From assembly GCA_009746045.1 (NCBI GenBank), contig RPFO01000542.1:1071624-1135623 (forward strand): a stretch of DNA of 64,000 bases, written 5' to 3'. The stretch's first letter is position 1. Every line of letters begins with the position of its first letter. The position numbers and the translations under genes were made by a program. The notes under the pieces were generated by a model. It was given only the letters and a program-made list of their open reading frames with translations. It was not told the DNA's origin and ran no database searches. This stretch comes from Mesostigma viride (lineage: Eukaryota > Streptophyta > Mesostigmatophyceae > Mesostigmatales > Mesostigmataceae). This document shows positions 12,555-26,108 of this stretch, piece after piece.

Positions 12555-15500
12555 AGGAGCGGAGGGATGTGGCGTACGTGGCCGCCGGCTGCAAGATGGA
12601 GATGAGGGACGGTGCGTGGGGGGATGGGGATGGGGATGGGGATGGGGATGGGGATGGGGATGGGGATGGGGATGGGGATGGGGATGGGGATGGGGATGGG
12701 GATGGGGATGGGGATGGGGATGGGGATGGGGATGGGGATGGGGATGGGGATGGGGGTGGGGTGGGGTGGGGTGGGGGTGGGGGGGTGGGGTGGGGTGGTG
12801 GGGGTGGGGGTGGGGGTGGGGGTGGGGGGGGGGTGGGGGTGGGGGTGGGGGGGGGTGGGGGTGGGGTGGTTAAGGCTGGTTAGGGCTGGGGCTGGTGGGA
12901 CAGTATATCCATCATTGGTGTTGATGATGGATCTTGAGAGTGATTATGAATACTGGTGATAGTTTACAAGGAGCGGTCCATTGACCAATGATAGTGATGT
13001 ATGGTGATGTCCTCCTCCCTTCCGGCTGCCCTCCCGGCAGGCATTTACGGCGATCAGTCCCCCTTATCGGCCCCCGATGCTCGCTCACCATCAACATCAA
13101 GTGTATGTTCCTCCCCTCGCCCTCCACTTTGCTGTGTGTGTACGAGGAGCGGCCCAGGAACGTTGATTATCAATTGCTATCATGGCTTCCTCCTTCCTCC
13201 CGCTGCCTCCCTATCCGCAGGCGTCTATGACGAGCGCTCCACGCGGCTGCACCTGCGCCGCCTGCGCGAGCTGCTCTCGATGGACCACTGCCACGCGTCA
13301 CTCTCCACGGGCATGCACATCGAGAACCCGCCCGAGGAGGGGCCGCGGCCGGGAGAGAGTGAGCAGGCGGCCGAGCAGCGGCGCAAGGAGGAGGCCGAGG
13401 CCGAGGCCAAGGCCAAGGTGCCAGTTGAGGTGAGTGGTGGTATCAAAGGGTTGTAACGTGGAAGGTGGGGGTGTTCAAAGGTGCCCTGAGAGGTAGGGAA
13501 AATTCGTCAGCGCAAGGAGCTTAAGGTGCCATCGGAGGTGAGGAACGGGTGAAGGCAACCTGCCCGTGGAAGTGAATAGGCGAAGTGGCGAGGTGAGCAT
13601 GTGATTGGCAGTCAAGGTGGAGATAACCTTGTATATTTATGATGGTTGCATGTTCTTCGCGACTATCTAGGTATGCCTACCGACATTTCTGATCCGCACT
13701 CCTGAGCTGACCACCACTTCCATAGGTTGAGTTATCCTTGCCTAGTTAAATACCCACCTGCCTCCCCAGACCCCCAAGCCAGCCAACTGGTGCCTATCTG
13801 CAATCCTGAGCTGACTCACTGCATCTTTCTTCTATCGCCTACTTGAATGTATTATTTTTCACCATTAACTAATATTATTTCTCTTTTTTGAAACATGTAA
13901 CTAAATCATTCAAAGAAGTACTATCAAATCATACTACTACTCTACTATCTTCACTTTCAAGATCCCCAGATCCCTGAGCTGACCATCCTGTGCGTTGTAT
14001 GCCCCTTCGATGTTCTATACATGGTTTCGATGTTCCATATGCCTGATCGCCGCGCTGATTGACGCTGGCCGTGTTTGTCTGACCCTTGCCTTATTTTTAT
14101 TTTATTTTCCTTTATGCTTTCCTTATTTGTGTTCTTCTCCCCACCCAACGCTCCCTATTGAAACCCCCGAGATGACCTCGTATTTGTCACATTTGTCCGA
14201 CCGTTGCCTATTCCTATCCCCAGATCCCCGATCTGTCCAACCTTGCGTACCTGAAGGACTCGACCGCGGTGCTGGAGGCGGGCGCGATGCGGCCGCCACC
14301 CCCTGGCCCCGCCTGCGTCTCCTCCCTGGCCTTCTCCGCCTGGAACCCCCCCCCTGGCCACCGCCGGCTGGTTGGGGACCTTATGTACCTGGAGGCGACG
14401 ACGCTGGAGGGACAGTCGTTCTGCATCACGTGCCACACGCGCGGGTTCTACATCAACAAGTGAGCAAGCAAAGGGTGAATAGAGGGGACAGCAAGGGGCC
14501 AGCAACAGGGCCAGGACTGGGGCCAGGAAAGGGCAATACATGGGTAGGGCGGGAACATGATTGTGGCACTGGTTCCTGGATCCTGGATCCTGCCTGTGGC
14601 GTTCATGGACGGGCTTTCTTGCACTCGGTGCCCCCTCCCCCTTTGCCCCATGTCCCTTCCCTTTTCCCACCAGGTCCACCCCAGAGGTGTTCAACGCGGA
14701 GGCCCGCTCCAATGGGGATGACCACGCGTCGTCCACGCTGGTGGGGCTGCTGCGCGCCGCCAGCCCCAAGTTTGCGTCCGGTGGGTGGGCGCATTGTGCG
14801 CATCTGTTAGCGCATGACACACGGTCGCTAGTCTTACTTCCGGTTGTTTTTGTTATACTCGTGTGCTTGTTGTTGTCGTTGTGGTCCACTCTGGCGGGGC
14901 TGCTGCGCGTCGCCAGCCCCAAGAGTTGCCTCCGGTGGGTGGGCGCATGGCACTTTTCTAGTTATCCCATGCATGTTTCCAGTGCTTCATACATCTCTGG
15001 ATGGTTTGCTGTGTCGCCATGCGCTTGTGCGCTACCTGCGGGTCGGTAGAAGGTATCTCATGGTATCCATCCGGATACACTTGACCTCTTCCTCTATTTT
15101 CACTTGTGGGCTCAAGGGATCCTCCCCTCTTGCGGTACGGCCATGCAGCGCTTGTGGGTGCTGCTTGTGTAGCGCTTGCATGGCTTCCGTACTGGAGGGT
15201 GTCGCACTTGCGCTGTACCTGGTGTCTGGTGAATCTCTTGTGTGGGTGGCCGCTCTTTGTGTGTGTGCTGCCAAGTTCTCCTGCCAAATGTCAAATGCAC
15301 AGGCTGGAGAACAGGGGTAGTTGCCCTCTGTAAAATGCAGGGTGTCTACCCTTGTGTAGTGCTGGAGTAGCGCTTCTGTGGGTGTTGCCGCGTGCCAAAT
15401 GATGATCCGGTTTTCAACACAGACCTGTTCGGACAACTGATGTCGATAACAAAACCGCTTCTGATGGTCCTCCTATGCACCCCCTCTTGGAATGGTCGTT

Positions 15501-18500
15501 TACCCTTTGGTGACTTTTTTCTAAAGCCCTCTCCTCTAATGAATATCAATTTGTTGCCTGCGAGAGCTGCCTCTTGCTGGCAGTCCCCTTGCCGGCTGGT
15601 GTGGGTGCTGTTTGTTTTATGACAACGGAACCAACTGCGTGTCTTACTCCTTTGCCTTTTAAGTTGCCTCATTTTCCCCTCGTCTTGCTGACGTGGTATG
15701 CTCTTATCGGTCCCTCTTTCTTGTCCCACTTCCCTCTCTTCTCTTTCTTCTCTGCTCTCGCCCTTTTCGCCCCCTTCTTTCCTTTCTGCTGCTACTTTCC
15801 CTCTCGCCCCCCCCTCTCCCATTCCCTCCACTGCCTGACTCACCCCCGTGGCCTGTTCCTCCCCCCATTTACCACACTGGCCCTGCCTCTGTCTGTTTTA
15901 TACCTTTCTCACCCTTGTTGGTACCCCGCCCCGTTGTCTTTTCCCTCCCTTTTGTCTGCCCCCTTCTTTTTCTCCCCCGCTACCTATTACCCCGCTCTTC
16001 CCCCCCCCTATCCCTGCTATCACCCTGTTCCTGTTTTCTCCGTACCCTCGTTGTCCCCCTTACCCTGTTTTCTCCTTACTTGTCCCGTTATCTCCCTTGC
16101 CCCCGTCATCCCCCTTGTCCGGTTATCTCCCCCGCAGGCTTCACGGCCGTGCTGGACAAGAAGGCAACGGGCCACCCCTTTGAGCACATCCCGCTGTCGA
16201 TGGCGCCGCGCCCCTGGCTGGCGGCGCACCCGGCCCCCCCCCACCGCCGTGACGTTGGGCGGTCGGAGGACGTGCTCCACGCGCCGCACGTGCTCGACAC
16301 GAGCGGCACCTTCCGCGATTGGAACGAGGAGTACCAGTCGTGCAAGGAGCTGGCCAAGGAAACGCTGCAGGTGAGGGTCGGGGCGAAGTGCCCATTTATC
16401 TAGCATCCGATACATGATGGAGCTGGCCAAGGAAACGCTGCAGGTGGGTAGGCCCCTGTGTGTGTGGAGGTGGTGGTGGTAGACGAGTATCCCCCCCCCC
16501 CCCCCCCAAAGAAGATAAATACTTGCTCCCCCTCTCTGTTCTGACCCGCCCATCCTCCCTCTCCCCCTCCATTGCATTGGTGCCTTGTACTTACCTCCTA
16601 GAACCGCATCGTACGTAACCACACGTGCAAGTCCTTTGGTAATCTATCCATCCACTTCTGTCGCTGTGCCCCCCTTATCCCGCCAGGGCCGGACCATTCG
16701 CGGTCACACACTCATCAAGGCCCTCGCTAATCCAGCAATCTCTCCACACATCCTGCGGTACCCATTCTCCCCCAAAACAAACAAATGTCTCCTCCTTTCC
16801 CAAGACTGCATGTCTGTGTGCCGCCTGTCCGTTCTCATTCCCCCCCCCCCCCCCCCCCCCCCCTTCAATCCATGGACCCTCCTCCCCCTCCCCCAGGACC
16901 ACAGTGTGCGTGACCATGCGCATAATTACTCCCTCAGGTAGTCATTCTATCCACACATGCTGTTGTATGTTTGAATCCAAACTTGATTCCCCCAGGACCG
17001 TATCATGCCCCGACGGCGCACTCTTAAATGTCAACTGCGGTTCATTATTGGAAATGGATATTTATGCAAATGGAATGTACTCATTCCTTGCTAGTCACCA
17101 TCATGCCGCCTCCCAAACACACACACACACACACACACACACAGGACCTCATCATGCGCTCCTCTAACTCGGCTGTCCCTTCTCTTCTCCCCCCCCCCCC
17201 CCCCCCCATCCAAATCAATTGACCCTCCGCCCCCTTCCCCCAGGACCGCATCATGCGCGACCGCGCGCTGTTCAAGGTAAACTGCGACTTTGTCGAGGCG
17301 GCAGAGCGCGGCGCGCACGCGATCATCGGACGCTGCATCCCGCCCATCAACCCAACCGACCCCGAGCGCTTCCACATGTACGTGCACAACGGTATCTTCT
17401 TCTCGTTCGCGATGGACGCGACACCGTCCAACCTCAAGGCCGTCCAGGAGTACCTCGACAAGCAGCGCGCGGCGACCGCGTCGCAATGCACGTGCGCCGA
17501 CAAGGCCCACGCGCACGGGCCCGCGGACGCGACCCCATCGCAGGGCGCAACGGAATCCGGAGACGCGGCCGCGGCTCCCGCGCAGCCCCCCGCCCCTGTC
17601 GCGGAACAAGCGACGTACGCTTCTGCGAACAACGACCTCAAGGGCACGCGGTCATTCAACCGCGCCGACGTGCCTGGCCTGCACGCTCTCACGATGGCGA
17701 TCATCGACTACCGGGGCCACCGCGTGGTCGCGCAGTCGATCATCCCGGGCATCCTCTACGGCGACAAGACGTCATCGCTGCTCTACGGCAGCGTGGACAG
17801 CGGCAAGAGGATCGCGTGGAGCGAGGCGTTCCACGCCAAGATGAGCGCCGCGGGCAGCCTGCTGCACATCAAGGAGCACCGGGTGGTGGACGGCGAGGGC
17901 AAGGAGGTCCTCATGTGTGCACCGGTCGAGTGCAAGGTGCGTGGGCCTAAACAGGGGTCGAGGTGGCCACCGGCACATGTGGGGACGATTTGTGGGTGCA
18001 TGCATGCTTGTGTGTGTGTGTGTTTTAGGGGGGGGGGGTAGGGGTCCCATGGCACACCCGTGGAGTGCAAGGTCCGCGGGTGCTTGCGAGGTCATACGTT
18101 TGGAAGGGATGTTCGGGGGGGCAGGGAGGAGGGGGGGGCCAATCCTGGCCTGAATCCAAGTATTAAGGTGGCCCAGAACTCACCCCTTGTGAAAATTTCC
18201 ACCGTGGGGGTGTAGGAAGTAAGTATGTGCATGCTCTGTTGTAGTGTACTAAGTCCATCAACAATCTAGTGAACACGTCCCCGTTGCTTGTCTTATGTAG
18301 CATGCGGGATGTGGAATAGAGCATGCGATTTTATTAGGGTTTCATGGAAGCTTAATTTTTGGGTCTGAGTGCGTTCATCTTAACCTCACCTGACCCCACC
18401 CAAGCCAACGCCACGCCTTCCCTGTGCCATCCCACCCCCAACTCAAACCACCCCCAGGGCATCGTTGGCTCGGACGACCGCCACTACATCCTGGACCTGA

Positions 18501-21500
18501 TCCGCACGACCCCCCGCGACATCAACTTTGAGGGTCCTGAGCACCGTATGGCCATCCTCCGCCCGGAGCTCGTCCAGGCCTTCTGCGCGATGAAGGCCAA
18601 GGAGAGGGAGGCTAAGCAGGCCGAGTCAGGGGATAACGAGGAGGGCAAGGAGGAGGGCAAAGAGGAGGGTAAGGAGGAGGCGGCCACGGCGTCGCCTAAG
18701 GCGGCCGAGGGCTCCCCTGCGGGCTCGCCACGCAAGGGCGGCAAGAAGGACAAGAAGAAGGGGGGCAAGAGCAGTTTGGGCGCCACGCCGAGCAAGGATG
18801 CGGGGGCGGAGGCGGCGGCAGCCACTCCTGGTACGTCTGCTCGCTGGAGTTACCTGCAATCCGTGCTGCAAGTATGTACACCATAGCGTAAGTACAACCA
18901 CACAGCATATCTTGTTTTGATGATGTACACGAGCGGTCATACATGAATAAGATATGTATGGAAGTAATGAGTAGTTAATAGCGGTCATACATGAATAAGA
19001 TATGTATGGAAGTAATGAGTAGTTAATATATATCTTTCATACATGAATAAGATATTATGGAAGTAGTGAGTAGTTAATATATATCTTTCATAGATGAATT
19101 AATGTAAGGGAATTGTTTAATTCATCTAAGGACTAGGGCGTGGAGCCTGCTGCCTCTGCCAACTGTCATTCCTGTACAAAGGATGCACCGTTCTTTTCGG
19201 TCTTCGGGTTCAAGTTTTCCCATGCCCTGGACCATGTAACCCGGTGTATAGCGACCCGCTGCGCTCGCAGCGGGGGGCAGAGGGCGGGAACCCTCTCTTG
19301 GGTGGCGCTCCCGCGGGCCTTGCCCGCTGGAGACCCCGCCCTCTGCCCACAGTTAAACCTTAACATATTATTATATTTATTGTGAAAACCCTCGATCCGA
19401 AAACATTTAACCCTGTGGCCTCACAAGTCTACCACTCGAGTTGTGGGGTTCCAATCTTGTAGATGGCTAGCTGTTGGTTCTAATGCTTGCAGGCGCCAAC
19501 ACTCGGTGGGTTCATGCTACCCTGAGCTGCCGAGGGCAGGGAGAGGGGTGGGTGTGCCAGAATGGATCATGCAGTGCCGGAATGTTGATCACCCCACGTC
19601 CAGGTCACGCAATGGGCACCGAAGATAGCGTGCAGATAACGACGTGAATAATTATTATTATCTTATAATGTAATCCTAATCGAAGATATTTTAGTTCTTC
19701 TCCTTCCTCCACCTCCCCTCCAGTGAACAACTGCAGCAGCTTGTTTTTACTGGCCATGGTCTCAATTTCCTCGCCGTGTTATGGAGTAGATTGCCGGTTG
19801 CTGATACAGGTTTGTTTCAACCAACCAGAATGGCATCCGTGAGTCCCGTGTGGTTTGCATCCCTCGATTGCCATGCCTGGTCAAAATGTTTCGTCGATGC
19901 GATCTTATTGTTAATCTCACTCTTCTCGCTTCCCCTTTTCCCTCTTCTCTCGTCCCCTTTTCCCCCACGCACACTCTTTATTCTGGTACCCCCCTCAGCC
20001 ACCCCCGAGGTCAAGGCCACGACGGCGCAGCCGGTGCAGGACCCGAACATCATCGCGCTCAACCCCAACGTGTTCTGCAACTTCAAGCTGTCTGGGTCCG
20101 AGGAGGTGAGGCATGACACTTTGTTCATGAACTGTGACGTGAGTGTGAATAAATTACCTAATACCAATAAATCATTTGTGCGCTGTCTGGACTTGAGGAG
20201 GCCCTGTATGTTTGAATAGAAACAAATATAACTGGTTGTCTCATCGATAACATGTGAGTGTGAGGCTCTGCAATAGCTGCTAGGATCAGAGAGCGAGGAG
20301 GGCAGCGTGAGGCCTGCCACTTGGTCTCTTTGCAAACCAGAGGGTGTCCCCATTGAAATGTACAGGGCAAGGACGGTGCAGGCCGGAAGTCCCCTCCCCC
20401 TTAAAACGCACCGGCTTTCGCCTGGGCTTTGACCAGTATAGGGGGCTTTTACATCTGAACCTTACGTCCAGATTGTGGGGACGTTCAGTACGCCCGCTGG
20501 TTTGTAAAACGGTCCTAATGTCATAGAGTAAGGTATACAAAACCCAAGGAAGGTGGGCTTCCAGATTCGAGGAGGTGAGCCCACCTCACCACCCACATCA
20601 CTGTGCCCGCCTTTTTTCCTGGTCTGGATTTTTCTTTCGCATGTTCTTGATAGCTTCTTTGTTCATTATGAATAGTATAATAGTATACTCTCACCACGCC
20701 ACCACCACACACTGACAACAGTCCATCAAGGGGGATGAGGCTCTTGTGCGCGAGGCCTGTGCCTGCCCATGATGCCCTTCACCGTCTCATGTTCTTGATG
20801 TATAATAAGTTGCCACCACTGCGCATACTAAGTTACCGCCGCTCCACCACCACACTCACACAACAGTCCATCAAGGCGGACGAGGCGCTTGTGCGCGAGG
20901 CCTGCGCCTACCTGGCCAACGGCGTGCTCGACAAGCTGGTCGCCGACCTGTACGCGATGGAGGTGTCGCCCATGGACAGCGTCACGCTCACCGAGGCCAT
21001 GCACGCGGCGGGCGTGAACATGCGGTACCTGGGCCAGCTGGCGGGCCGCACGGGCCACCTGCCGCACGTGCAGCAGATGTGCGTGCACGAGATGATCCTG
21101 CGCGCGGCCAAGCACGAGTTCAAGGTGAGGGAAAGGGGGGGTGAAGTAAGCAACGAGTTCAGGGTGAGGAGGGGGCATAGGTTGTTTTGCTATGGTATGC
21201 AACTACCATTGTGGTTTCATTAGGTTACGTTGTGTCATGCCATATCCATCAGTGGGGTGAGGGAAGGAAGAATGCGACTTGTAGGGGGGAAAGGTATTTA
21301 GTTGTCTTAATAGTACACTTCCTTGGGGTTGGGAGGACAATCACGACTTCAAGGTGGATTCCCAGTGAAGTGCGAGGGCGAGTTGAAGGGGGGGCAGGGG
21401 AAGGAGTTCAGGATGCGCTGAGTTATTTGGAATGTCGAGTTTGCGTGTTGAGTTTGTGACGCGTCGAGTTTTGATTTTGTGAGGGTGACGCTCTAACAGG

Positions 21501-24500
21501 TTCTGGCCCACTGGTTTCCGCACATTTCTCTCTCCCCCTCCCCCACCCCACCCCACCCACGATTGCACACATCTCACTCACATCCACACACAAACACAAA
21601 CAGGCCGTGCTCCGCTTCACGCCGGATGACCAGCTCGCCAACGTGATCGCCCACTTCCTGAACTGCCTGGTCGGCAAGGTGGCGCCTGAGGCCGCCACCA
21701 AGCCAGCGGTGCGTGTCCAGTTGATGAGTTCTAATGCCTCTCGGTTTTCCCTCCATGAGTTGCTGCCGAGCCCGCGGTATGTATCCAGCCAGGGTCCAGT
21801 TTTTGCTTGCCCATTTGTAAGCTCTTACTAAACTGCTGCTGCCACCGTGGCGATGGGCGTTTGGTTTATGACGTCCCATTCTCTTTGGTTTTCTTGTAAT
21901 ACCGGCTGCTGCCGAGCCGACGGGACATGCCTGGCCTTTTTTGTCTGTTCTGTTATTTTTGTTGCTTACGTTCTTGTTTGTTTGCTTATTGCAAAGCGTG
22001 CTGTGCCGTATGATGTTGCTTGTTTCCCGTGGGCCTGTCCATGGAAATATTTTTCGCACCTCTTCCCTACTACGGGCAGGGACAGTATGTACCTCTTCCC
22101 TACGATTACCAAGAACACGGCTGCGTTGTCAGCGCGAACGTGTATCGCTCCACCACCAACTTGCCCGGTCATCATATGCCTCCGTGAACCCCACCACCAC
22201 CACACCAATCCTTAGCCCGCGCAATGCCTCCCAAAGTACATAAAAATACTGGGCCATTATACACGGCTTGGTGAGGGCCACCCCCGTAAGGGTTCGCTTT
22301 GCCCAGTTCTATTAACAGTAATAGTAAATAAATAATGTTAATAAATATACTAGTACAATAAATACTAATCTCGCCTGCTCGAAAGTACTCCCATTTGCAT
22401 CCCCCATTCTTGGGTACCACGTGGGCAGGTCCGCTTGAGTGCCCCTCTTCTATATTCCGTTCCTAAATATATCAAGCAACCCTCTTCTTAAGTTAATCCC
22501 CGCACCACTACTCCCCTCTTATTAAGTTAATCAAGTGCCCCCTCTTTGCTCTCTTTCTTCTTGTTTTCCCTTGTCACTTCAATATTTATCCTGTGTGACA
22601 CTGCTTATTATGAATCCCTCCGTCGTCCCCGCCATCATTCCTCCCCCCGCCGCCCCCAGCAGACGGCCGTAGCCACCGACTCCCCCCGCAAGGGCGGGAA
22701 GAAGGACAAGAAGGACAAGGGGGGGAAGAAGGAGTCCGCACCTGCCAAGCCCGCGACGCCGACCCCCACCGCATCCTCAGATGCCACCTCGGCCACGGCC
22801 TCCCTCGTGGGCCTGGCCCTCACCGCGGACGACCTGTGGGGATCCATCGCAGCCGGCGTGAAGCAGCGGTTCCGCTATGATCTGCCGGAGGACGTGCGGG
22901 GCAGCGTGCGCAAGCTGACCGTGCTGCGCGGGCTGTGCCTCAAGGTGGGTTCTAGCAGTGTGCAGATCATGTCGATGGGTACAACTGGCCCGTGCTTCAA
23001 GATTTGTTGTGGCGGCCTTGCATCAGGTCCGTCAACTGCACCGTAATGCGTGGGCCACAAGGGGGGTGGGGGTGGTTGGACTGGAGGGTGGTTTGATGAA
23101 GGGGAAAATAGGTCCGTGCCTCAACATGGGTGCTGACGTGGTGGAGGTACAGGGGTTAGGTGTGTTTCGTGCCTTAGAAAATGTTTTCCAGGATGATGCC
23201 GTAGGGTGCGCAGGTGTGGGCCGCAGTCACTGTTTTTAGAGGACTTAAGGGTGGGTGGGTGGGAGGGATTGAGGGGGGGGGGGGGGGGGGGAGAATTGTT
23301 ACGCAGCAGTTCGGAAAGGCACAAGGTTGCACAAGGTTGTCGCCGCCCCCTTTGTACCCTTTTCATCCCAAACCTCTCAACACCCTGGAGAACCCAAAAA
23401 CAGGTGGGCGTTGTTGCCTTCTTGATTCATTCCTCGATTCATTCTATCCCATGCACTCCAGCATGCCGTTCTTCGCAAACCTCTGACGCTCTCACAACAC
23501 GCTATTTCATGCCCTCCACATTGCTCCCCCGCTGTCACATGTGTTCCGCCACCCCAGGTGGGCGTTGTGCTGGCCGCGCGCGCGTACGACCTGGACGCCG
23601 CCCCCGTGTTCCATCCTTCTGACATCCGTGACCTCCGTGGCCTGGTCAAGCACACGCGCCCGCTCTGCGCGGATGCCAAGGACATCCTGGAGGCCGGCAA
23701 GGCCCAGCTGGCGGAGGGCCGGCTGAATGAGGCGTACGAGCTCTTCTCCGAGGCGTTTGCGGTGCTCCAGCAGGTGTGCGGCCCGCTCCACCCCGAGGTC
23801 GCGCACTGCTGCCGGTACTTGGCGATGGTGCAGTACCACGCGGGGGACCTGGAGCAGGCGCTCGTGCAGCAGCAGCGCGAGCTGGTCATCAACGAGCGTG
23901 TTCTTGGTATGTGTAGAAATAGTATAATAACAGTCACTGTACCTTACTGTGGAGAAGGAATAGATGCATTACCCATATGGAGGGGGGGGGGGAGCTGGTC
24001 GTCGTCGAGCGTGTGCTGGGTGCTTACAAGAAAAAGTTATCCTAGCGACGCACCTTCACTATACCCATGTGAGGGGTGGGGGAGCTGGTCATCCACCACG
24101 AGCGCTTGCTGGTTGGATGATGCCGCAACCGGCACAAACAACTGTGCCTGTAGTTGGAAAGCGTGTCACGTAAATGTACCATTGTTTGATCACTTTTTTT
24201 GCTTCTAGCGCTCTCCTTACCACTCAATGACAAACCTTGCCTGCCTGCCACGCTTAGCAGGCGCGGACCACCTGGACTTGTATGGCAAGTGCCATGTGCT
24301 GCCCCCCCTGCTCTATTCACCAATTTGTTTCCAAATCTCCTTGGCCGCTAGCTACCAGCCGTGGGCCACTCAGACACGGCGCACTCGTACGGCAACATGC
24401 CACACCCCCTAACCTGCCCACCTTGTCGACCCACCTGCCTGACTTGATATACTCGGCCCTGCAGGCGTGGACCACCCGGACACGGCGCACTCGTACGGCA

Positions 24501-26014
24501 ACATGGCGCTCTTCTACCACGGGCTTGGCCAGCACGGGCGCGCGTTTGCGCACATGCACCACGCGATGCGGCTGCTGTCGCTGCTCGCGGGGCCCTCGCA
24601 CCCGGACTGCGCATCGACCTTCATCAACGTGGCCATGATGTTCCAGGTACATGGGAGGGGTGGTGTATTTAGCCGAATTAGTTGAGGGCATGTTCCAGGG
24701 AAGGAAACGCTCCAGGGTAAGGGGTCAGCGCCGGCTTGGCGTTACCTTGGTGGTCAGTCAGTTTAACCTTAGTGGTTGGTCGTGGACCTTGTAGAGGTGG
24801 CGCTGATGTTCATAGTTTCCACTCTCCACCCTCTTCCTTGCCCATGTAATGCACACACGCGCGCACACACGCACTCTCTCTCTATATATATATATCCCCC
24901 CCCCCCCCCCCTCCCCCCCCTCTCTCTCACTGCCACACCACTACCCCACATACACACGCCACTGCCACGCAGGACGTGGACCGCGTTGAGGTAGCACTGC
25001 GCTACCTGCAGGAGGCCCTCGAGTGCCACGTGAAGCTGCTGGGCAAGGACCACATCCAGACGGCCGTGTGCTACCACGCGCTGGCCATTGCGTTCCACCA
25101 CATGCAGGCGTACAAGCTGTCCGTGCAGGTATGCGCAAGGGGATGGTTGTGGAAACAGGGGGGTGCCAACCCTTAATATTACCGACCCTGTGCACGTTGG
25201 ATACTGGCTACTTGCACGTTTGTTGCTTTCTGACGACAACGTTGGGTACTGGCTACTTTCACGTTTGTTGCTTTCTGACGACAACCTTGGGTACTGGCTA
25301 CTTTCACGTTTGTTGCTTTCTGACGACAACCTTGGGTACTGGCTGGGATCAGGGATGGCTGAGGGGGGGGGAAGCCAACAGGGGTGTGTTGCTGGTTAGT
25401 GTTGCGTCGCTCATCAGTTTATCGCATGGCATCTTTCATCACCAGCGTTTTCATATTTTATCACGGCTATTCATTTGAACCGCCAGCTCTTCATATTTTA
25501 TCACCAGCTTTGCATCTTTCATGACCAGTTTTTCATGTTTTATCACCAGCCTCACCTCTTCACCGTATGCTCGCCATGCGGCATGCGGCATTGTGTGTTG
25601 TACGTAAGCCCAGCCGGACCCCACGGCTCCGCTTATTCTTCCAAACCACACATAGAGAAATCAGACGGTGCTCTGCTTTTGGCACATGTGGGGGCGCCTT
25701 GGCCATCGCCCACCGCATGACGTGCAGTCAGCACACACCTGCTTCTGGCAGCTCGTCTATAGCAGTTGTTGCGGGCACCCTTATTGATCCTACGGTGACC
25801 CCTTTTGTGTTAATCAGCATGTGGGCAAGCACACACCATTGATTCTGCCCCTCATCCCGGCCCCTGCCTACCCCACCCCTGGCCATCCTCCTTTCCACAC
25901 GCGGCGAGTTACGAGACTGGGCATCCCACCCACCCCCACCCATCCCTTGTCCACACGCACGAGATTCCGTCCCTCACCCTGCCCCCTCACCCTTCCACAC
26001 ACGGTGTCCACCCC

Positions 26015-26108
<94 letters not shown>

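Noticed and set aside
20719-20770. Possible alternative or missed CLU exon (copy of exon 11 start)
   Set aside because: The CLU family sequence is continuous from exon 10 to the copy at 20867; the upstream copy has no matching donor and would duplicate residues.
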